A DNA stretch of 6,577 nucleotides from Candidatus Woesearchaeota archaeon CG10_big_fil_rev_8_21_14_0_10_32_24 (lineage in GTDB: Archaea > Nanobdellota > Nanobdellia > Woesearchaeales > GW2011-AR9), in assembly GCA_002763025.1 (NCBI GenBank), contig PCYG01000062.1:1-6577 (forward strand), read 5' to 3'. A program made the translations under genes and the position numbers. Under the pieces are notes generated by a model. The model was not told the origin of the DNA. It worked only from the letters and a program-made list of their open reading frames with translations, and did no database searches. Of the stretch, positions 1 through 5,387 are shown one piece after another. Numbering within the stretch: position 1 is the stretch's first letter; each line of letters begins with the position of its first letter.

Positions 1-90
1 CACATGAATAGGCCGTCTTTTCGGCTTCATCCGTTTCACAAATTCGCTGTGTTTTTCCAGCGACCATCCTTGTATTGTTGTTTTTGTCAT
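1..90 (-). CDS. N-terminal fragment of an unknown protein, cut by the window edge
   Basis: An ATG read on the minus strand at 90-88 opens a frame that stays open for 30 codons to the left edge, so only the N-terminus is visible. It begins MTKTTIQGW and ends in a basic stretch (KRMKPKRRP). No family is recognisable from so little. Support for a real gene is the open frame, a sensible amino-acid mix with a Trp and paired basic residues, and a weak TATA-like stretch (CATATT, 114-119) about 27 bases upstream, the spacing seen for the other genes here. Codons such as CGG, CCG and CTG make it more GC-rich than the other genes, which could mean a different origin or simply a chance frame. It would be transcribed divergently from the gene at 473. 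Confidence 0.45.
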   Translation of the reverse strand, partial: MTKTTIQGWSLEKHSEFVKRMKPKRRPIHV

Positions 91-115
91 AACGAAATAA
101 TCGTGCAGAGAACCA

Positions 116-163
116 ATATGACTTTAAGCGTAAGCTGACTCTTGTTAAAGGGGAAAGTCTTAT
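116..163. other. inverted repeat that could fold as a small three-way junction
   Basis: Arms ATATGACTTT (116-125) and AAAGTCTTAT (154-163) pair at 9 of 10 positions. Two small hairpins fit inside: AGC-GTAA-GCT (127-136), which has a GNRA-type loop if transcribed, and CTCTT-GTTA-AAGGG (139-152, with one G-U pair). The element lies directly upstream of the putative minus-strand gene starting at 90 and overlaps its weak TATA-like site, so it could be an operator-like inverted repeat instead of an RNA. The stems are short and chance is possible. Confidence 0.3.
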
Positions 164-357
164 GAGAGAACAAACGTCAGTGGCAGACAAAAACATAGCA
201 AGGAAAGAGCGAAAATTAGTTAATTTTGAAATGTGTAGAAAAGATTGTTTGTGTGTCTGAATGAAAGCTTTGAGGGTTAGATAGTGATTCTTGTTTGTAG
301 AAAATGGTGTGGGGAGAGGTATTGGTAAAAAAGAGGGATTTTGAAGAAAAAACGTCC

Positions 358-373
358 CCCTATGTAAATAGGG
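358..373 (+). other. hairpin with GTAA tetraloop
   Basis: CCCTAT (358-363) and ATAGGG (368-373) form a perfect six-pair stem closed by GTAA, a GNRA-class tetraloop if transcribed as plus-strand RNA. It sits about 70 bases upstream of the TATA-like box of the gene at 473, so it is probably not part of that leaderless mRNA. No family is assigned. Confidence 0.35.
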
Positions 374-437
374 CTAAAATGGGAGGATTTAAAGAAAGGC
401 AATAATTGGAGGAATGTTTATAAAAAACATCTTGTTT

Positions 438-450
438 TTAATATTTAATT
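438..450 (+). promoter_or_regulatory. TATA-like box for the gene at 473
   Basis: The AT-only stretch TTAATATTTAATT is centred about 28 bases before the ATG at 473. Since archaeal TATA boxes lie about 26 bases before the transcription start, the transcript should start at or near the ATG. No Shine-Dalgarno motif is found in the last 15 bases before the ATG, which agrees with a leaderless message. Confidence 0.5.
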
Positions 451-472
451 GGTGGTTTCTTGAGAATTTAAT

Positions 473-2227
473 ATGGCACAGAAAGACTCATATAATTTCC
501 CTGTAAAAGCACAATATCGCCAAATGTGGTGTGATTTTATAGATGAACGAATACCTCGTGCAAATAGAGTTCGTTCTAAAATGAGAGTCCTTTGTTTTCC
601 TGGCCATGAAGGTCTTGAAGTTACAGAAGTATATGATAAATTAGGGATCCCTCGGCAGAATATCGTGGGAATTGAACGAAATGAAGAAGCTGCAGAAGAG
701 TTAGAATCCCGGGGATTAGGAATACAAATTGTTAGAGAACCTGTTGAAGATTTTCTTTTTAATTATCGTGGAAAATTTCATATAGTAAATCTTGATTATC
801 AAGGAAATTTTGGGATAAAAGAAGCCGCTGCTTTACATTGTTTGTTTGGATGGCCATTGGTAACGAAAAAAGCATTAGTCGGAACAAATTTCCTACGAAA
901 AAGGGAACATGATGGTGGAGAAAGATATGTTCAAGCAACCACTCTTGTGGATACTATGAGAACAAAAGTTGACCATTATCGAGATTTTCTTGCAGGAAAA
1001 CTGAAAGATCCTAATGCCTGGACTGATGCTGTTGACAAGATTCAAGCAGATCTTCGTCAACAAGAACTTAAAGACTATGCTGGACGTGGTTTAGTTCTAT
1101 CGCTGTATGGGAATGTTATTGCTGGAAAAGGAAATGTTCAATTGACACCATTAATACGTTCAGTAGCGGAAGCAATGGCACGGGACTCTGTGCCCTTGAC
1201 AGAGATGATTGATATGTATGATAATGCAAGAAACTCCTTAGATTTAGTTGATGTCCATACTAGTCAAACATACCAAGTATTTTTATCATTAGCAAATGCA
1301 ACAATCTCAAGATTTCTACAAAGAATGGGTTGGAACAAAGTTCAAGCAACTTCTATAATGGCATATGCGATGATGAGAGAACAAGAACAATTTATCGTTG
1401 ATGACCATGTATCTGGAAGTTATGTTTCTGAAAAACGATCTCCTTTCTTTTTTGATTTTATGCAGGTTTCTCAAAACAGGGGTTTAATAGATTCACCAGA
1501 GCCAATCAAGATACGCGAACCTGTTTGTGGTTTACTAACAATGGAAGCACCAACGCCTAATTCTTGGCAGGGGAGAGAATTAATTAAGCAAGTACAAAAA
1601 CTAATGAAAGCTTATCATGAAATGGATATCACGTCAGCTCCTGAACGAGTTTATATTGGAAGTGATGCTAAAAGATCCACTTTAGAATTTGTAGTTGAAG
1701 AAGATGTCCAACTAGAACCCATCCCTTCCGTTATTTCTACAAAAGATGATTTGCATCGAACTCTTGAAGCAATGGCAGGTGAATTACCTGATAAAGGCAA
1801 AACCGCCTATGTAGTTGAACGAGTTAATATTGATCCTTCCCTTGGTAACCCACAACAACTAATTGCATGTTGGACACAAGCAAATAATCGGAAGAAAAAA
1901 GTAAAAAAAACTCTACCTAAAAAAATGAGTGTAGACCGTGATGAAAAACCAATGATTGCTGCTGTTGCAAGAATTTATGATGATCAAGTAGCAAGTGAAA
2001 TTTTTGGTGTTCCAAAAAATTCAATTCCTGCTTTGCGAGCTCATGAGACGATGGGAACATATGGAGTGCAATATGATGCTTTTGTCTCTGATGGAGTCGT
2101 GTTTGTTGCTCCAAAACGTGGAGAACGTTCTTTAGTAGATTTAATGCAAACATTAAGTAAAGAAAATGGAGGGGTCCATAGTATCCCCGAAAATGTTTTG
2201 AGTCACCACAGTATTGAAATCATTTAA
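473..2227 (+). CDS. uncharacterised 584-aa protein with a methyltransferase-like Rossmann domain and C-terminal helix-turn-helix-like segment
   Basis: I do not recognise a named family. Residues 37-115 have the strand order of a class I SAM-dependent methyltransferase. A first strand MRVLCFPG stands at the place of the glycine loop, a second strand NIVGIERN (63-70) ends in an acidic residue that could bind the cofactor ribose, and IVREPVEDF (86-94) carries an acidic position. The strand HIVNLDYQG (103-111) resembles a motif IV. The glycine loop (FPGHEGLE) is not the usual GxGxG, so activity is uncertain. Residues 150-400 are mostly helical and unassigned. A lysine-rich linker (about 472-485) leads to a segment at 503-530 (QVASEIFGVPKNSIPALRAH) that reads like a helix-turn-helix, suggesting nucleic-acid binding. 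The start is supported by a TATA-like box 28 bases upstream. The gene stands alone, followed at once by an oligo-T stretch. It could be a cellular, plasmid or viral protein. Confidence 0.85.
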   Translation: MAQKDSYNFPVKAQYRQMWCDFIDERIPRANRVRSKMRVLCFPGHEGLEVTEVYDKLGIPRQNIVGIERNEEAAEELESRGLGIQIVREPVEDFLFNYRGKFHIVNLDYQGNFGIKEAAALHCLFGWPLVTKKALVGTNFLRKREHDGGERYVQATTLVDTMRTKVDHYRDFLAGKLKDPNAWTDAVDKIQADLRQQELKDYAGRGLVLSLYGNVIAGKGNVQLTPLIRSVAEAMARDSVPLTEMIDMYDNARNSLDLVDVHTSQTYQVFLSLANATISRFLQRMGWNKVQATSIMAYAMMREQEQFIVDDHVSGSYVSEKRSPFFFDFMQVSQNRGLIDSPEPIKIREPVCGLLTMEAPTPNSWQGRELIKQVQKLMKAYHEMDITSAPERVYIGSDAKRSTLEFVVEEDVQLEPIPSVISTKDDLHRTLEAMAGELPDKGKTAYVVERVNIDPSLGNPQQLIACWTQANNRKKKVKKTLPKKMSVDRDEKPMIAAVARIYDDQVASEIFGVPKNSIPALRAHETMGTYGVQYDAFVSDGVVFVAPKRGERSLVDLMQTLSKENGGVHSIPENVLSHHSIEII

Positions 2228-2230
2228 CAG

Positions 2231-2247
2231 TTTTTTTCTTTTATTTT
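2231..2247 (+). terminator. oligo-T stretch behind the 584-aa gene
   Basis: Three bases after the stop codon the plus strand reads seven T's, a C, four T's, an A and four T's. Archaeal RNA polymerase commonly terminates at such oligo-T tracts without a hairpin, so this is the likely end of the transcript of the gene at 473. If so, the open frame behind it is not part of the same message. Confidence 0.5.
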
Positions 2248-2598
2248 AAGCCAGATGAAGTTGCTAAATGCGATTTCTCCAACGAAAACTTCATTTTAAA
2301 TGAAGTTACTAAAACAACCGGTAGTGGAAGGACCATATCAAATGAATTTCTCAAAAAGTGTAAATTAACTGGTTTAACATTTGTTAAAAATGAGAGGGAT
2401 AATGAAGACACATCAAAATTAATATCCGGATTAAAGGAAATAAAAGTTACAGATATAAAATACAATGTTTTACAAGAAATTATTAAAAAAAATGTAGTTG
2501 AGTACAATGAAAATAAACTATGGGCAGTTGTAAGGATCAAGGGATTATTAAAAAACAGATATATTTTATATGATAAAAAGAAGAAAAAAGTGGTGTGA
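2248..2598 (+). pseudogene. start-less reading frame, probable gene remnant
   Basis: On the plus strand a frame stays open from about 2218 to the TGA at 2596-2598 but has no ATG, GTG or TTG near its beginning. From 2248 it encodes about 116 residues with a protein-like composition: K/N/E-rich, with amphipathic stretches such as LQEIIKKNVVEYNENKLW and a basic tail DKKKKKVV. The part before 2248 only translates the oligo-T tract (FFFYF), so the true gene began later or has lost its 5' end. It is in the -1 frame relative to the preceding gene, but no slippery heptamer is seen before that gene's stop. AGG and ATA codons are more frequent than in most neighbours. No family is recognised. The alternative is a gene using a rare start such as ATT (2293). 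A long frame on the opposite strand (2241-2627) is F/S/L-rich and looks like its shadow. Confidence 0.5.
2287..2307. repeat. perfect 10-base inverted repeat
   Basis: AACTTCATTT (2287-2296) and AAATGAAGTT (2298-2307) are exact reverse complements around one T. The right half is also part of a direct repeat: ATGAAGTTGCTAAA at 2255-2268 and ATGAAGTTACTAAA at 2300-2313, 45 bases apart with one mismatch. In the open frame the direct repeat gives DEVAK and NEVTK. It may be an operator-like site, a hairpin or a by-product of a local duplication; no function can be assigned. Confidence 0.5.
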
Positions 2599-2625
2599 AT
2601 GAGCCACTTGGCAGGTGCAGACAAC

Positions 2626-2634
2626 ATTTATATC
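2626..2634 (+). promoter_or_regulatory. orphan TATA-like box
   Basis: ATTTATATC is a good archaeal TATA match but no start codon of a usable gene lies 25-30 bases downstream; the only ATG on the plus strand (2678) is followed directly by TAA. It could drive a short RNA running toward the 3' end of the minus-strand gene 2733-3137, or be fortuitous in AT-rich spacer sequence. Confidence 0.25.
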
Positions 2635-2732
2635 TGAATTAATGCTATTATAATACTCAAATTCAAAGAGAGATTAGATGTAATTATTAACAGAAGTTCA
2701 ACGAGAATCAGAAAAATATAACATAAATTAAA

Positions 2733-3137
2733 TTAAACTTTTCTTCGCCATCTATAAGCGGTATTAATTTTAGATTTGATTTCTTCTTCGTTCTCTACAA
2801 CAGGAATATCTGCTGCTGGAATGTTTCTAATTGGGCGAGGATCTGTTTGATATGTTGGTGGAGGGGATTGTGTTTGTTGTGCTGTTGCTTCAGCTTTTTG
2901 ATAAACTTGTGCAACGGCATCTTCACCAGGCGTTTGTTCAATCGTTTGTCCTTCTTCTTCTTCAGGTAAGGATTCACGTTTTTTCTCAAGAACAACAACA
3001 ACACCAAATACAAGAATTAATGCAATTCCAAGAATAATCAAGCCCGAAACTTTGCTTGTATCAATGATAAATATTGCTGCAATAATGAGAACTGCAAGCA
3101 ACCCAACTTCAACACCCATCAATATCTTTTTACTCAT
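2733..3137 (-). CDS. small membrane protein with two transmembrane helices and a cytoplasmic-type tail
   Basis: The 134-residue protein starts MSKKILMG, followed by two hydrophobic helices at about 8-25 and 31-50, separated by a short polar turn (DTSKVSG). The EKKRES stretch after helix two suggests that the C-terminal tail stays in the cytoplasm by the positive-inside rule, giving a helical hairpin with both ends inside. The tail is acidic at first (EEEEG), then Q/T/P-rich and probably disordered, with a proline run (SPPPTYQ), and ends in a basic cluster WRRKV. No family is recognised. The start is well supported: TTTATATAC on the minus strand is centred 27 bases upstream. That promoter lies in the 32-base gap behind the zinc-ribbon gene 3170-3448, so the two are in the same direction but this gene has its own promoter. 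T-rich sequence follows the stop. Confidence 0.8.
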   Translation of the reverse strand: MSKKILMGVEVGLLAVLIIAAIFIIDTSKVSGLIILGIALILVFGVVVVLEKKRESLPEEEEGQTIEQTPGEDAVAQVYQKAEATAQQTQSPPPTYQTDPRPIRNIPAADIPVVENEEEIKSKINTAYRWRRKV

Positions 3138-3158
3138 GATTAGAAAGAAACAAAGGCT

Positions 3159-3168
3159 GTATATAAAG
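3159..3168 (-). promoter_or_regulatory. TATA box for the membrane protein gene 2733-3137
   Basis: On the minus strand the sequence is CTTTATATAC, close to the archaeal consensus and centred about 27 bases before the ATG at 3137. The expected transcript start therefore coincides with the start codon. It begins two bases after the stop codon of the preceding gene. Confidence 0.7.
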
Positions 3169-3169
3169 T

Positions 3170-3448
3170 TTATCCTATAAGGTCATATACCGTAATATTA
3201 CTTTTAGTTAATCTCTCAGAACTATTACAATATGGACAGAGAGGCTTTTTGGAAGAAAATTTATATTTACATTTTTCACAATAAAAACTTTTTCGCTGTT
3301 CAAACCGGCCTTGTGGTTTATTTTTTTTATAACAGTTTGCACATTGATATAGTTTTTGTAATCCTTTAGATAAAACTACAAGTGTTTCAGTCTTATCAAC
3401 TGCTTGATAACATTGATAACAGTTCACATTAGTTTTAATAACGACCAT
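3170..3448 (-). CDS. small double zinc-ribbon protein (paralogue of 5388-5774)
   Basis: The 92-residue protein contains four CxxC knuckles: C10/C13 with C36/C39, and C57/C60 with C71/C74. This makes two treble-clef or zinc-ribbon type modules, each expected to hold one zinc ion. The second reads CEKCKYKF, then KKPLCPYC. The linker between them (about 40-56) is basic, which suits nucleic-acid or ribosome binding, but partners are unknown. Arrangement and the C-terminal ribbon motif match the protein at 5388-5774, so the two appear related. The ATG at 3448 is supported by a TATA-like box about 24 bases upstream, back to back with the cca promoter. The gene is divergent from cca and followed in the same direction by a membrane protein gene with its own promoter. 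Confidence 0.85.
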   Translation of the reverse strand: MVVIKTNVNCYQCYQAVDKTETLVVLSKGLQKLYQCANCYKKNKPQGRFEQRKSFYCEKCKYKFSSKKPLCPYCNSSERLTKSNITVYDLIG

Positions 3449-3465
3449 TTTGTGTGGGGAGACAA

Positions 3466-3477
3466 TATAATATAAAA
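3466..3477 (-). promoter_or_regulatory. TATA-like box for the zinc-ribbon gene 3170-3448
   Basis: The minus strand reads TTTATATTATA here, centred about 24 bases before the ATG at 3448. It belongs to a 90-base divergent spacer shared with the cca promoter, the two boxes lying about 40 bases apart and pointing away from each other. Confidence 0.55.
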
Positions 3478-3507
3478 AACATTGTTACCATTCCATCTAA
3501 ACAAAAG

Positions 3508-3517
3508 TTATATATAC
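3508..3517 (+). promoter_or_regulatory. TATA box for cca
   Basis: TTATATATAC is centred 27 bases before the ATG at 3539. The box rules out the in-frame TTG at 3482 as the translation start, because that codon would lie upstream of the promoter, and it predicts a leaderless mRNA. Confidence 0.7.
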
Positions 3518-3538
3518 GTAAAATCATTTTTAATTTTT

Positions 3539-4786
3539 ATGAAGGATGTCCTTAAAAGAATCACGCCACAGAAAGAAGAAGTCGTTGAATTTCATAAGGT
3601 TACTACTGAATTTCTCCACAAAATTAATGTCAAATTGAAAGGTGCAGATGTCATTTTAGGAGGAAGTTGTGCAAAAGGGACATGGCTCACAAAAAACCAT
3701 GACATTGATTGTTTTGCACGATTTGATTATGATCAATATTCTCATAAAACTATGGAATTATCTGTTTTTCTTGAAGAAGCATTAAAGAAAGCTTTTCCCA
3801 AAATAAACATTAAACGTGTTCATGGAAGTAGGGATTATTTTCAAATGACCTATAAACACTTTGAATTTGAAATAGTTCCTGTCCTTAAAATTAGAAATCT
3901 CAAAGAAGCACTAAATATTACAGACATTTCACCACTCCATGCAGATTGGGTAAACAAGCATACAAAAAAATTGAAGAAAGATATTTTATTAACAAAACAA
4001 TTTTTTAAATCTCAAAAATTATATGGGGCAGAATCACATATTGGTGGTTTTAGTGGGTATACATTAGAAATTTTAATCATACATTATGGTTCATTTGAAA
4101 ATTTATTGAAAGCAACTGAAAAATGGAAAGAAGGTATGGTGATTGATGTAGAAAATTATTATCCTAAGAAAGATGCATTATTTCATTTAAATAGATCTAA
4201 ACATTCTGTATTAACATTGATTGATCCTATTGATAAATCTCGAAATGCACTTGCAGCGTTAACAAAAGAAAAATTTCATCTCACAAAAAAAGTTGCACGT
4301 CAATATCTTAAACATCCTAATCCTTCATTTTTTGATAAAAAGCCTTTTGACATCATTTCTTTACAAAAAGAATCACAACGAAAAGGTCATTGCACATTAT
4401 TTTTAAACATAAATCCTTTAGAGGGAAAAGCAGATGTTGTTGGTATGAAAGTTATTAAGATTTATGATCATCTTGTACGTAAATTGCAAGATTTTGGTAT
4501 TATCAAATCTGGCTGGGAATGGGACAAAGGTGAACAGGGATGGATTTATTTTATTGTTGATAAAGAGAAATTACCAGACATAGAATTACGTGTTGGCCCT
4601 CCACTTAGCTTGAAAGAAGCAGTTAATGCATTTAAGAAAACACACAAAAAAACAAATATTCAAAAGATGCATGTGGTTGCGGAAGTTAAACGTGAATTTC
4701 CCCTCCTGAGGGATTATGTCAATCATATTCTTAAAGAAAAATATGTGAAGGAAAAAGTGAAGAAAATTAAAATTTATTCTGCATAA
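3539..4786 (+). CDS. cca: archaeal class I CCA-adding enzyme (tRNA nucleotidyltransferase)
   Basis: Adds or repairs the 3'-terminal CCA of tRNAs, one nucleotide at a time from CTP and ATP, without a nucleic-acid template. The 415-residue product is close to the usual archaeal length. The nucleotidyltransferase head has the GGSCAKGTW loop (41-49) and the metal-binding D55-I-D57 pair; the third carboxylate is expected in FEFEIVP (108-114), where this protein has Glu. Archaeal class I signatures follow: YGAESHIGGFSGY (162-174) then HYGSF, DPIDKSRNALAAL (229-241), and GPPLSLKEA near 353. The C-terminus is lysine-rich, fitting tRNA binding. The start at 3539 is preferred over an in-frame TTG at 3482, since a TATA box lies between them at the leaderless distance. 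It is divergent from a zinc-ribbon gene and convergent with the membrane protein gene 4890-5273, and appears to be transcribed alone. Confidence 0.97.
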   Translation: MKDVLKRITPQKEEVVEFHKVTTEFLHKINVKLKGADVILGGSCAKGTWLTKNHDIDCFARFDYDQYSHKTMELSVFLEEALKKAFPKINIKRVHGSRDYFQMTYKHFEFEIVPVLKIRNLKEALNITDISPLHADWVNKHTKKLKKDILLTKQFFKSQKLYGAESHIGGFSGYTLEILIIHYGSFENLLKATEKWKEGMVIDVENYYPKKDALFHLNRSKHSVLTLIDPIDKSRNALAALTKEKFHLTKKVARQYLKHPNPSFFDKKPFDIISLQKESQRKGHCTLFLNINPLEGKADVVGMKVIKIYDHLVRKLQDFGIIKSGWEWDKGEQGWIYFIVDKEKLPDIELRVGPPLSLKEAVNAFKKTHKKTNIQKMHVVAEVKREFPLLRDYVNHILKEKYVKEKVKKIKIYSA

Positions 4787-4795
4787 AATAAAAAT

Positions 4796-4862
4796 CCCTA
4801 CGGAACAGGCTTTGGGGTATTGAACCTAGCAAGAAATAAAAAGTAATTTATTCTATGTAGGG
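4796..4862. other. inverted repeat spanning the spacer between convergent genes
   Basis: CCCTAC (4796-4801) and GTAGGG (4857-4862) are exact complements 55 bases apart in the spacer between cca and the convergent gene. The interior contains a possible small hairpin GGT-ATTGA-ACC (4816-4826) and AATAAA/TTTATT arms (4835-4840 and 4847-4852). It could be the folded 3' end of one of the two transcripts or a small RNA. The size suggested a tRNA but T-loop and anticodon arms are absent. Confidence 0.25.
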
Positions 4863-4870
4863 TATTTATA

Positions 4871-4889
4871 ATTTTAAAGAAGAAAAAAA
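4871..4889 (-). terminator. oligo-T stretch behind the membrane protein gene 4890-5273
   Basis: Directly after the TAA stop, the minus strand reads seven T's followed by CTTCTTT, a typical archaeal oligo-T termination signal. No hairpin is needed. Confidence 0.5.
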
Positions 4890-5273
4890 TTATTTCTCTG
4901 TCTGACAAGATTTTTCTAATAATACTTGAACATCTTGTAATTCTTCTATTGCTGCAAGCTTACCATTAAAACCAATATTAGAATTTTCAACTAAATCAAT
5001 GACTTGTAAAATTTTTCCCTGTGCAATTTCACATGTTAAAACTACATCGCCTTCTGGAATAATACGTTCGTTATGTCGTACATTTGGTTCAATTGCTTTT
5101 CCAATAGAAGCAGAATCAACATTTTCAGATGTGAAAGCCATCCAAATTATTGCAATTAACACCAGTGCAATAAAACCAATAATCCAAGGATTTCCTCCTT
5201 TCCTTTTTAGTTCTACTTTTGAACGTTTAGGAATTCGGTGTGTTGTTTTTTGAGCAATCTTTTTACGTGTCAT
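4890..5273 (-). CDS. single-pass membrane protein of unknown function
   Basis: The 127-residue protein starts with about 28 strongly basic residues (MTRKKIAQK, then KRSKVELKRKGG), followed by one hydrophobic helix at about 30-47 (WIIGFIALVLIAIIWMAF). A polar domain of about 80 residues follows. By the positive-inside rule the N-terminus is in the cytoplasm and the C-terminal domain outside. That domain has only two cysteines (C81, C123), which could form a disulfide, and a helical, acidic end (AAIEELQDVQVLLEK). It is not a cleavable signal peptide as far as can be seen, because no small-residue cleavage site follows the helix clearly. No family is recognised. The ATG is supported by a TATA box 27 bases upstream, and an oligo-T tract follows the stop. 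It is divergent from the zinc-ribbon operon at 5388. Confidence 0.8.
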   Translation of the reverse strand: MTRKKIAQKTTHRIPKRSKVELKRKGGNPWIIGFIALVLIAIIWMAFTSENVDSASIGKAIEPNVRHNERIIPEGDVVLTCEIAQGKILQVIDLVENSNIGFNGKLAAIEELQDVQVLLEKSCQTEK

Positions 5274-5294
5274 GGTTTCTAAGAAAGAAATTTG

Positions 5295-5304
5295 AGTATT
5301 TAAA
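5295..5304 (-). promoter_or_regulatory. TATA box for the membrane protein gene 4890-5273
   Basis: The minus strand reads ATTTAAATAC, centred about 27 bases before the ATG at 5273, giving a predicted leaderless transcript. It is one half of a 114-base divergent promoter region. Confidence 0.6.
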
Positions 5305-5352
5305 TCTATCTTTTTCAGAAATCTGTTTTAGATATCTATTTCTCTGGAAGCA

Positions 5353-5365
5353 ATAAATATAAATA
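5353..5365 (+). promoter_or_regulatory. TATA box for the operon at 5388
   Basis: ATAAATATAAATA is centred about 28 bases before the ATG at 5388. The last 15 bases before the ATG are pyrimidine-rich with no Shine-Dalgarno motif, consistent with leaderless translation of the first gene. Confidence 0.6.
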
Positions 5366-5387
5366 CAACTATTTTTTTCCTCATTAT

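Larger units (their letters stand above)
91..472. other. 382-base stretch without a recognisable gene
   Basis: No convincing coding frame is seen on either strand. The plus strand is rich in G and A and contains several small inverted repeats. These are a possible three-way junction (116-163), an AT-only palindrome with arms AAAATTA/TAATTTT (212-227), a hairpin with a GTAA loop (358-373), and AAAAACA/TGTTTTT (423-439) just before the promoter of the downstream gene. None matches a known RNA family that I can identify; tRNA, SRP RNA and RNase P signatures were looked for and not found. It most plausibly holds the divergent promoters of the genes at 90 and 473, perhaps with an unrecognised small RNA. 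Confidence 0.5.

Noticed and set aside
120..240. RNase P RNA, suggested by GGGGAAAGTC
   Set aside because: The conserved 3' partner and the other conserved blocks of RNase P RNA are not found downstream.
162..260. 32-codon plus-strand frame with a GGGGAAAG stretch before its ATG
   Set aside because: Too short, no TATA-like box, and no family; the purine run lies within a possible hairpin.
408..506. Short frame from the ATG at 414 with GGAGG directly before it
   Set aside because: The spacing of one base is too small for a Shine-Dalgarno site, and the frame overlaps the start of the 584-aa gene out of frame.
1917..2153. Minus-strand open frame inside the 584-aa gene
   Set aside because: H/L/Q-rich translation typical of the antisense of an AT-rich gene; no promoter or family.
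2215..2230. Programmed -1 frameshift joining the 584-aa gene to the start-less frame
   Set aside because: The window between the -1 frame stop at 2215-2217 and the gene's own stop has no slippery heptamer, and the joined protein would pass through the oligo-T tract.
2241..2627. Minus-strand open frame of 128 codons with an ATG at 2627
   Set aside because: Its translation is dominated by F, S and L with no domain pattern, as expected opposite a K/N/E-rich coding frame; the plus-strand frame reads much more like a protein.
2795..3037. Two open frames overlapping the two-helix membrane protein gene on both strands
   Set aside because: Low-complexity translations; the membrane protein frame has a TATA box at the right distance and a sensible topology.
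3482..3538. TTG at 3482 as an upstream start for cca
   Set aside because: The TATA box at 3508-3517 lies downstream of this codon, and the ATG at 3539 sits at the leaderless distance; the added residues also lack similarity to the enzyme family.
4796..4862. tRNA gene in the cca downstream spacer
   Set aside because: The closing stem has six pairs but there is no T-loop, D-arm or anticodon arm.
4999..5253. Plus-strand open frame of 84 codons inside the single-pass membrane protein gene
   Set aside because: It is the shadow of the better-supported minus-strand gene and has no promoter.
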